The position numbers and the translations under genes were made by a program. Positions 56,558-64,000 of a DNA stretch of 64,000 nt are shown piece after piece. Below the pieces are notes generated by a model. The model worked only from the letters and a program-made list of their open reading frames with translations, ran no database searches and was not told the origin of the DNA. The stretch is from Proales similis (Eukaryota > Rotifera > Eurotatoria > Ploima > Proalidae), in contig JAGVRJ010000006.1 of the NCBI GenBank assembly GCA_019059635.1, positions 1-64,000 of the forward strand. The letters run 5' to 3'. Position 1 is the stretch's first letter. Each line of letters begins with the position of its first letter.

Positions 56558-57809
56558 TTAAGCGTTCAAAAAATGAAGAGGAGCCTTACGAATTTCGTTT
56601 TCTTTTAAAATGAATGTTTTTTTCTTGCAATAATCGCGGCAGACTTCTTTCGGAATAAGACGAACCTTGGAGTCGCCTGATATTTGAAACACCAAATTAA
56701 GTTCTAGTTCGGCAGGAAGCTTTTTGAGTTTTTAAGAAATCAAATCAAAGTTGAAATCTTTAGGGAATGCTTTTACCGATTGAAAGTTAAGATCCAGCGA
56801 ATTGTTTGCTAGAAAAACCCATGATTTGCTGGCCATTTCTGAGAAGGCCGGTAAAAATTTAGGCCTTGGAGCGATTTTTTTCATCGATTTTGATGCCTTT
56901 TTAGAACATGTTTCCCTAAAACAGGTTGATTCAAATCAATATTCAATCAAGGTTATAATCCCATTTACCAGTGAAGTCGAAAACGAGTTGGCTTATGCTT
57001 GGCTGGATTTATTAGGTGATGAAAGTCCTTAATTGTCGAGTTGTCAGACAGAAAATTGCAAATATCATTTTGGTCTAAGTCTAGAGTTTTAAGATCCTTG
57101 AAGTTTTTGAAGTTATTTTTGGCAAAGAATTGAATTTTTTTTTAATTCTGATTCACCTTTAGAAAGTCATCGATAGTCATATTTCGCTTTATCTTATTTT
57201 CGTATATAATTGGAGCCATATTATCGTAAATTATTTTCCCAAGCTCTTGATTGGAAATGACGTTTTCGTTGAATTTTTTTAGAAAATATTGACGATTACT
57301 CACATCGCATGCCTAAAAATGTTTGATTTCAAAGGGTTGATTGGTGTCATGAATTCATGTGACAGTTACTTTTTTGCAATCCTCTTCTGTAATTACTTCC
57401 TTTTCGATAAATAGTGGATTAGAAAGCAAACATCCAGAACTTTCACTTGGGAAAAGGTCGTATGGCAACTTTTTTATTTCAAAACTTCAATAAAATATTT
57501 ATCTACTCAAGTCAAAAAATTCAAGCTTACCATTACAATAAGCGCGCGAGCTGTGAAAAGCAGATAGTTTTGAACATCTTCTCGGTACACATAACCGATC
57601 GCAAGTAAAAGACCAAATAAGGCAAGGATAGAAAATTTCCATGGCCTCGAGTTGCCAAATTTTTGAGATTGACAAGAATTAAGTACTTTTTGAGTTTGCT
57701 TCTGTACTTTTTCAATAGAAACCGAGGATTGAGAACGCTCCTCATCCTCAAGTTTAGCAACCAAAGAGGCCAAGATCTCAGTACATTGAATTGTTTTATC
57801 CTGATTCAT
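56558..57809 (-). CDS. Predicted membrane protein with degenerate JmjC/cupin-like domain
   Basis: Six exons join in phase: 57531-57809, 57370-57468, 57157-57312, 56969-57096, 56777-56915, 56558-56719; 320 residues. A cytoplasmic start (MNQDKTIQCTEIL) is followed by one membrane helix (FSILALFGLLLAIGYVY). The luminal part has ISNQELGKIIYDNMAPIIYEN, a PRPKFLPAFSEMASKSWVF stretch and LVFQISGDSKVRLIPKEVC, in the order seen in JmjC-like proteins. The HxD iron-binding pair is not visible, so if related it is probably not an active oxygenase. The family call is tentative; exon structure and length are well supported. Confidence 0.45.
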
Positions 57810-58192
57810 GATTACTTGGTTCTAACGACGAGGGTACTACTTTAGGAATCCTGTAGAGCCACTGAATTTATTATCCCATTTAACCTTCAGTTCTATCTTT
57901 ACTTTTTTCCAAATGCCTTAATTTAGAAGAAAGTCTTTACGAATGGGCCAAGGTTGGCCTAGCCCTTAGCTAAATCTGAAAAGTAGGGCCTATCTGCAAA
58001 AATGAAACTTGACCTATTTTGCAAATTGATTACAGGAGAATACAAGCAATAAGGAAATGACCAATAGACGTGCTTCGATAGTAATCAGTGAGTTTTGCAC
58101 TTGTTTCAAAATGCTATACGAGAGGCATTCGCACACGAAGCTGGAGGATTTGGAAATTAAGTTAAATAAAATACTTTGCTGCCAGTCAAGAA
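57810..58192. promoter_or_regulatory. Divergent region between JmjC-like gene and ATP23
   Basis: 383 bp separating two genes transcribed away from each other. Short open frames here do not look coding. No motif identified. Confidence 0.4.
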
Positions 58193-59469
58193 ATGAGCGA
58201 AAAAGAAAATATTTATTTAAATTCAAAGAAATCGTTCAAGCCAACTAAATTCGAAGACTTTGGGACTTTCTTTTTTCGCGAGCGATTTGGTGCGATAGTC
58301 GCAAAACCCAAATGGTACGAAAGCCTGCTCAATTTCGGGGAGTCGGGTGACTTTATAAAAAGAACTCGCTGTGAACAAAATGTCGAAAACTGTTTAAAAA
58401 ATCGTAAGCGACAACAAGTTCATACCGATTCATGTTTTTTCAATGCTAGCAATATTCCAAGATCCCGGAGTGAAGTTAATTGCGAGTGCCATGAAAAGTG
58501 TCGGATGGTATCTCTAATTTTTTATTACTAAACAAATGTTTCATTCCAGCTAAAGCGAACAAATTTTAAAGTGAAATAAACTTGATGAGACACTTTTCCT
58601 GTGAACAGTGCGATGAGTCAGTAAGAGGTGGATTTGACCCATCAACAAATCAGGTAATCAGGTCGGGAGTGACAATCATTCTAATAAATTGAGCTTAAAC
58701 TTGATTCAAGGTAATAGTTTGCTATAACACTACAGCAAGTCTGAAACCAGAGGAGTTTGCCAATGAAATGAGCAGCTCTCTTATTGAAGCGTATGACTAT
58801 TGTCGAGCATATTACGACACTTTTGACTTAAATCACTTGGCTTGCTCCAAGGTTTGTGAATTGACATCGATCATTAACTTTTTCATTTTGCTCGGTTTGC
58901 TGGTGCCTTTGCTTGCTTGATCAGGTTGTACTTTGCTACAATCAGTTAGGAGATTTTAGTGAGTATGAAGAAGTCGTTTCGCACGAGCTAATACACGCAT
59001 ATGATTATTGCCGTGCCGAAGTTGATTTAACAAAGCCAGAACACATTGCCTGTAGTGAGGTAGAGCCGGCAAGCCGACTATCAATATTTATTTATATTTT
59101 TGATGAGATCCATTGATAAAACATTTGCTAGATTCGAGCAGCTAATTTAACGGCGTGCGGAATCCTGGACGCAATTGCAAATGACTCTGCATTTTTCAGC
59201 ATTCGCAATGCCCATAAGGTTTGACTATTTTCCTCAAGAGTGACGAATGCTATTTTATAAGATAAATTGTAAGAAAGGAATGTGTCCGACGTAAAGCGGC
59301 TCTTTCGCTTCAAATGGTTCGAAATTTATCGGAAGCACAAGCATTCCAGATAATCGATAGAGTCTTCGACCGTTGCTATCAGGATTTAGAGCCGTTTGGA
59401 AGGAGAATAGTCAATCAAAATGATTGCTTAAGGGCATATAATGATCGGAAAAAATTCGGAATCGATTAA
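58193..59469 (+). CDS. ATP23: Mitochondrial metalloprotease ATP23
   Basis: ATP23 is a zinc protease of the mitochondrial intermembrane space that processes an ATP synthase subunit in yeast. Exons: 58193-58403, 58450-58507, 58572-58653, then 58711-58851 and/or 58925-59059, then 59132-59218 and 59278-59469. Family landmarks: PGVKLIASAMKSVGC, RHFSCEQC, RGGFDPSTNQ, CYN, SHELIHAYDYCRA with the HEXXH site (58979-58993 region), HIACSE|IRAANL, ECVRRKAALS and DLEPFGRR. The fourth and fifth exons are duplicates of each other (separate entry). All joins keep phase. Vertebrate orthologues have about 246 residues; with only the catalytic exon this one has about 255. Confidence 0.9.
58711..58851 (+). other. 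ATP23: Duplicated ATP23 exon lacking the zinc site
   Basis: 47 codons, phase 0 at both ends, flanked by AG and GTTTGT splice signals. It aligns end to end with the next exon (58925-59059, 45 codons): both start V-x-V/L-CYN, share AYDYCRA and end ACSK/ACSE. Where the active exon has HELIH this one has SSLIE, so both His ligands and the catalytic Glu are gone. It contains no stop. It could be an alternative (mutually exclusive) exon giving an inactive isoform, or a decaying duplicate that is skipped. Confidence 0.8.
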
Positions 59470-59579
59470 ATGATTGGCCTTTAAAGAGAAGCTTCCAAAA
59501 AACTAAGATCACGTCTAAGATATATCCTCTATAATAGTCCCAATAAATGTATGTAATAAAGAGTTGATGGTCTATTTGT

Positions 59580-62015
59580 CTATGAGTGAGGCTTAAACAA
59601 AGAAAGAAATGTGTTTTGAAATTGCTGGTTAAATTTGAAGAATAATATGAAATTTATAGAAAAGGTCCATGCATAAATAGAATAAGCGATACTCAGCGAG
59701 TTATGGCATAGGGACTCAAATCGCGAGTTGTTAAAATAACAAAGGTCACTGCTAAATATTCGAGCGTGGGTAGTATTGAATGCATCGAATATGATGACAG
59801 CAATCAGGGGCAGTCGAAAAACTAGACAGGTCAAGCCATTGATGATAATCATTTTAGTTAGCTTTTTCTCTACACTCTCTTTGTTGGACGTTTTAGAGTT
59901 ACTAGCCGCCCTCGCCTGGTTTTTCTTATTCTTTGAACGTATAAAGATGAATAGACGGAAATCTATGATACAGCAATAAGCTGTGCAAAAAATGCTATTG
60001 AAGCCGTAAATAAAAAAATGAAAAATATTGCGAAGGGTGCTCTGACTCAATTCAGAACGAATGTCTCTGTAGAAATAATCAAACAATGGCCATATTCTAG
60101 AGTGTATAAAAGCGAAATCGTCATTATAGTAAAGCTGGATAACGCTGAGGCCAAACGAGATCACAATAAAGACCAATAAAACTAGAAGAGGATTAAACTT
60201 GCTGACAAATTTGGTCAACTTGCTCTTTCCCGAGTCTACATTCATAATGCAACGCCAAGTGGTAAAAGCACAAGAAGTCAAATTGGCACATGTATCCAAT
60301 GCGCTGCCAGCATACTCAATCACAACCATCCGATAACTCTGAACAAAATCGTTTAGAATAAAAGGCGAACAATAGATTCCTTCATATTTTATGCATGTGG
60401 TAAGTGCTTCCGAACATTTAATGGAACAATAGAGTAGGCCGAATATCGAGTTGTGTAGGACGTATTCAAATAAAACATTTGTACGATCTCCTTGCGGCTG
60501 TTTTGTGGAACCGGTCCCTCTATTTATCTTTTTTCGCTGATGCAAGGTAATGAGCATAAGCAAGTTACTCGCTACGCCCGCAAAGCTAGCCAATGGTAGA
60601 ATGATTATTTCGAATGCAAAAGCTGCTTGGTCAAATTTAAAGATAAAATCGTAAATGTCTGTTTCTGGGCCAAAATCGCTCTTGGAACTCGGCTGGAAAG
60701 ACTGACATAAAGACCAGCGCTTTTGAAAATCACATTTCTCAAATTCTTCCCTTTCGGTAATATTTCCCAATGACTCGTAAAAGCCTATCAATCTTTTCGA
60801 CTCGCGCATAAGCACTTCATTAAGCAGAGAACTTGAGTTTTGAGTTAAAACTGTCTGCGATAACCACAAAGAAGTACAGGTAAAATTAAAATGGCCAGAA
60901 CTTAATAAAAAGTAAGCCAATTTCGTATTGTTAGCTTCATAATGCTCGAAAAGACACAAATCGTCGTTTGGATATTCATATTGTGGACGTGGGAATAAGA
61001 GTGCAGGCCATCCTAAATAGTCAATATTATTGAGTGTTTCATCAACAAAGCTGATTTGCATTTGACTTTTTATGTCCATGGTCTCGACAAGCTTCTGCTT
61101 AGTATGAAGAAACTGTCTAAGATTAAATAGTTGCAAATAGACTTGGGAGCATGCTATCGAACTGAATAGAGCAGGCGCGATTTTATCAATCACGCCCGAT
61201 AAACGAAAGCGATGACAGCTAGATCTAGTCAACTCTCTTGGAATAGTCGTTGTAAGAAGTTGCATTCTGTAAAACAAGCCAAAATTGAGCTCAGCCACCG
61301 AAATGTTCAAATTGATTTCAGCTTCAGATTTTGAAAATTCTAGTCGATTTACTTTTACTGTTGAGTGTATGAGACCGTTGATAGTCAATTTAGAAATATC
61401 AGCGTTGACGAATAGAGCCAAGCAAGTTGATTCAGAGTAGCGATTTGAAGGTTTCAAGGTTACTTCTGAGGGCAGTTTTGTTGAATTCCATCCCTTAATT
61501 TTGCTCAGGTAGTTTAAAGAACAGTTCGTTATGGTTTGACCGTTTTCGATTAGATTAAAATAGCTAAACCGTAAGAAAAAAATTCCATTTTCCCGAAGAG
61601 AATCTTTTAAGCCTGTAATTGCCGAGTCGAATGTCACTTCGATGCCTTTGATATTAGCAAGCTCAATGAACTGAAAAGAGCTATTGTAGCTGTTCAAATC
61701 AAGCTGATTACTAAGAGACAACGGCTGGCGGCATTGGAGGCTCATACGATTAAAATGAAGGAGAAAGTTATCTGGTAAATCAATATTTGAAGTATTCGAG
61801 AACAGGGTAGCATTAGCACTGCTCTGGTTCCATTCATCGATGATGCAGTTTAAAAGCTGAGGAAATATTTTAATACCCATTGAAACAAATATCTCCCAGC
61901 TTGGGGGGATTTGACCATAACACTGTGGGCCATCTACGCTCTCAGCCAACTTTTTCCGAAATCCAATTAAATAGAAGATAATTATCAAGATCTTTCTGGC
62001 CAATTTGAAATTCAT
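59580..62015 (-). CDS. 7TM receptor, same family, intact copy 4
   Basis: 811 residues from ATG 62015, chosen because it starts the signal segment (MNFKLARKILIIIFYLIG); the frame upstream has no ATG. The ectodomain ends LCLFEHYE...FTCTSLWLS, a variant of the family box. CIKYEGIYCSP precedes TM3, and TM6 is KMIIINGLTCLVFRLP. Tail FNQQFQNTF. It lies ~25 kb from the main cluster, among housekeeping genes, and is AT-rich like its surroundings. Tail-to-tail with ATP23, about 110 bp apart. Confidence 0.82.
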   Translation of the reverse strand: MNFKLARKILIIIFYLIGFRKKLAESVDGPQCYGQIPPSWEIFVSMGIKIFPQLLNCIIDEWNQSSANATLFSNTSNIDLPDNFLLHFNRMSLQCRQPLSLSNQLDLNSYNSSFQFIELANIKGIEVTFDSAITGLKDSLRENGIFFLRFSYFNLIENGQTITNCSLNYLSKIKGWNSTKLPSEVTLKPSNRYSESTCLALFVNADISKLTINGLIHSTVKVNRLEFSKSEAEINLNISVAELNFGLFYRMQLLTTTIPRELTRSSCHRFRLSGVIDKIAPALFSSIACSQVYLQLFNLRQFLHTKQKLVETMDIKSQMQISFVDETLNNIDYLGWPALLFPRPQYEYPNDDLCLFEHYEANNTKLAYFLLSSGHFNFTCTSLWLSQTVLTQNSSSLLNEVLMRESKRLIGFYESLGNITEREEFEKCDFQKRWSLCQSFQPSSKSDFGPETDIYDFIFKFDQAAFAFEIIILPLASFAGVASNLLMLITLHQRKKINRGTGSTKQPQGDRTNVLFEYVLHNSIFGLLYCSIKCSEALTTCIKYEGIYCSPFILNDFVQSYRMVVIEYAGSALDTCANLTSCAFTTWRCIMNVDSGKSKLTKFVSKFNPLLVLLVFIVISFGLSVIQLYYNDDFAFIHSRIWPLFDYFYRDIRSELSQSTLRNIFHFFIYGFNSIFCTAYCCIIDFRLFIFIRSKNKKNQARAASNSKTSNKESVEKKLTKMIIINGLTCLVFRLPLIAVIIFDAFNTTHARIFSSDLCYFNNSRFESLCHNSLSIAYSIYAWTFSINFILFFKFNQQFQNTFLSLFKPHS

Positions 62016-62279
62016 GGTTTTTTGGTGATACCACAGACAAGAACACAAAAGCACAAATCAAATTAATTCTAATGATAAAATTTCTATAAAATTGGGCAAG
62101 CTGATCCGACAAGGTTAATAAAAGCAGCATTGTAACGATACGATCTGGATTAACCTGCGACGATGAACCTGCGTAAAGCCCTTTTTTCAGGTTAAGGTAG
62201 CATTGCAATTTTTGCTTATACGCGTTATCGAATGGCAAACGCATAGAGATTGAGTTTCAAATTTGCGATCTTTTAATAG

Positions 62280-62592
62280 ATGTCTGGAAGAGCCAAGACG
62301 GTTTTCGCTCTCTCTTGTTTGCTTTCGGCTGCCGTCATCTACAAGGTGCATCAGTATCAAAAAGACGAAAGAAACGTGAGTAAAATGAAAGAATCCTCTT
62401 GAAATTTGATTTAGTATGTGACGCGCATCATTTCAATAGCGTGTTAGATTGGGAGTTCTGAAAGATCTGGAGCGTCGATACGGGTCAGATTCTGCCGAGA
62501 AGGTATCCGAGAAGGACCAGCGCAAGGTTCAAAATCTACGCATGCTGCAGCAGCAGTCTGAACTGAGGAAAAAACTAGAGAGCGAAGAATAA
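62280..62592 (+). CDS. PET117: Cytochrome c oxidase assembly factor PET117
   Basis: PET117 is a small mitochondrial inner-membrane protein needed for complex IV assembly. Exons 62280-62375 and 62440-62592 give 82 residues. The N-terminal helix (VFALSCLLSAAVIYKVH) and the following RLGVLKDLERRYG match the vertebrate protein (SVLLTAA...RDGVIRDIERQ), as does the charged C-terminal helix. The length is right for the family (vertebrate 81). The stop at 62590-62592 is only 4 nt before the MLH1 start codon. Confidence 0.85.
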
Positions 62593-62596
62593 AATC

Positions 62597-64000
62597 ATGA
62601 GTAGCGCTCGAATCAGACCTTTAGATCCACAACTTGTCAATCGAATTGCGGCGGGAGAGATCATTCAGCGGCCTTTTAATGCTCTTAAAGAACTGATTGA
62701 AAACTCGTTGGACGCAGGCGCTACAAGTATCAATATACAGGTTAAAGACGGGGGCCTTAAGTTACTTCAGATTCAAGACAATGGGTGTGGCATAGACAAG
62801 GACGACTTGAAAATCATTTGCGAACGCTTCACCACGTCCAAACTTGAAGAATTCGACGACCTTAAATCCATAAACACGTTTGGCTTTCGAGGCGAAGCTC
62901 TAGCCTCTATAAGCCATATATCCAGACTGACAATAATCACGCGTAAACCAGGAAGCCAGTGCGCTTTCAAAGCGATATATAATGAAGGCAAGTTAACCTC
63001 TCACGGGATAAAGCCATGCGCTTCAGCTTCCCATGGCACTCAAATAATAGTTGAAGATCTGTTCTATAATTCGACAGTGCGTCGAAATGCAATGAGAAAC
63101 GCCAGCGATGAGTTCTCAAAAATCTATGAGCTTGTATCCCGCTACGCCATTCACAACTATCACGTAAGCTTCTTCCTTAAAAAAGTTGGCGAAAGTGGGT
63201 CGGAGCTCAAGACCAAAGGCAGTTTTCAAGACAATAACTTGGGTAGATGTGAGGAAAATGAAACATTCCTTATCGAAAACATTGGCCAGGTATTTGGAGC
63301 TGAGCTGTCTAAACAACTCGAATCAATCAGTCAGCCAAACGATGATGTACTTAAATTTGAAATGAGAGCTTTTTCCAGCATGTGCAAGCCCAATCAACTC
63401 AAGCAAATGACATTGATTCTATTTATAAATGAACGTCTGGTCGACTGTCAGCCTTTGAAAAAAATGCTGCAAAATCTGTTTGCCACTTATGCTCCTAAAA
63501 ATACGAATCCTTTTATTTACATGAATTTAAGAATAGCACCATGTAATCTTGATGTAAATATTCATCCGACAAAACATGAGGTGCGATTCCTCTACCAAGA
63601 GGAGATCATTGCTCGTATTCAACAGTGCTTTGAGCAAAAGCTTGCCGCTTCAGCCACAGTTCGTTCATTTTATGTTCAAAACTTGACGCTAGACACGTTT
63701 TTGGAGAGCAGCAAAACGCCAGAAGATAATTGTGAGTCCTCTTCAAACGAAAAGAGCAAAAGTGATCGCGATCAACAGTCTCCGATCATTTACCCTTACC
63801 AGCTCAATCGAACCGATTCCAGAGAACGAAAGCTTGACTCATTTTTTCACCAGACCAGTCTCAACGAGTCAGTTCGTGCGTTCAAGCAAGGTTCACAACC
63901 AATTGATCCAAGCGAGGATCATGCCGAGTCTCAAATTTCTGACCAAGATTCTGTCTTGATAAACGCCAAGCACGAACGCAAGTTTAATTTCAAGAGTCTC
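62597..64000 (+). CDS. MLH1: DNA mismatch repair protein MLH1, cut by window end
   Basis: MLH1 is the MutL homologue that pairs with PMS2-type partners in mismatch repair and meiotic crossover. The GHKL ATPase motifs are clear: VNRIAAGEIIQRPFNALKE with the catalytic Glu, IQDNGCGI, and TFGFRGEALASI. LDVNIHPTKHEVRF marks the end of the transducer domain. The frame is open to base 64000 (468 codons), so the C-terminal dimerisation domain lies outside. ATG 62597 fits the expected N-terminus (MSSARIRPLDPQLVNRIAAGE). No intron in the visible part. It sits in the same orientation as PET117 with a 4-nt gap, so the two may share a transcript. Confidence 0.93.
   Translation, partial: MSSARIRPLDPQLVNRIAAGEIIQRPFNALKELIENSLDAGATSINIQVKDGGLKLLQIQDNGCGIDKDDLKIICERFTTSKLEEFDDLKSINTFGFRGEALASISHISRLTIITRKPGSQCAFKAIYNEGKLTSHGIKPCASASHGTQIIVEDLFYNSTVRRNAMRNASDEFSKIYELVSRYAIHNYHVSFFLKKVGESGSELKTKGSFQDNNLGRCEENETFLIENIGQVFGAELSKQLESISQPNDDVLKFEMRAFSSMCKPNQLKQMTLILFINERLVDCQPLKKMLQNLFATYAPKNTNPFIYMNLRIAPCNLDVNIHPTKHEVRFLYQEEIIARIQQCFEQKLAASATVRSFYVQNLTLDTFLESSKTPEDNCESSSNEKSKSDRDQQSPIIYPYQLNRTDSRERKLDSFFHQTSLNESVRAFKQGSQPIDPSEDHAESQISDQDSVLINAKHERKFNFKSL

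Overview
This is the left end of an animal chromosome. It opens with about 1.2 kb of irregular C-rich telomere repeat (CCTAAA, CCCTAAA and variants, i.e. TTTAGG/TTTAGGG on the other strand). Genes beyond it carry short GT-AG introns (about 35-75 nt, some GC-AG), AATAAA signals and clear metazoan orthologues (NUP88, rotatin, xanthine dehydrogenase, ATP23, PET117, MLH1). The mix of a eukaryotic SecA-like ATPase, a HEPN-STAND NTPase, many divergent 7TM receptors and very compact spacing looks like a small invertebrate. A rotifer is my best guess, from general resemblance only.

Layout. 1-1204: telomere. 1205-8190: subtelomere made of a ~172-bp satellite with 73-bp short units, interrupted by three near-identical copies of an element with a tRNA-like B box and a GGAC tail, plus a divergent fourth copy. 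8192-9049: a membrane-glycoprotein (env-like) ORF cut off at its 5' side by the subtelomere. 9.8-23.9 kb: an intact HEPN-STAND gene, a broken 7TM receptor, and a long intron-bearing gene encoding helical repeats, a SecA motor, a hydrophobic segment and a possible OTU-like domain. 24-39 kb: a polycystin-1-like relic and a cluster of one 7TM receptor family (three intact genes and two further broken copies), with an EGF/transmembrane gene among them. 39.5-64 kb: an AT-richer housekeeping region with NUP88 (-), RTTN (+), a membrane-anchored sulfotransferase (+), XDH (-), a JmjC-like membrane protein (-), ATP23 (+), another 7TM receptor (-), PET117 (+) and MLH1 (+, cut by the window end).

How the parts relate. 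The telomere-proximal 40 kb is typical accessory subtelomere: satellites, retroelement debris, expanded receptor genes in all stages of decay, and defence-like NTPases. The distal part is conserved single-copy genes packed closely. The most notable local structures are: a tandem exon duplication in ATP23 whose extra copy has lost the HEXXH zinc site; PET117 and MLH1 separated by only 4 nt; a ~250-bp inverted repeat that forms a divergent promoter between two receptor genes; a 68-bp perfect repeat on both sides of the HEPN-STAND/receptor block; and the SecA-like multidomain gene itself. All similarity calls were made by eye from translated sequence; no database search was run.
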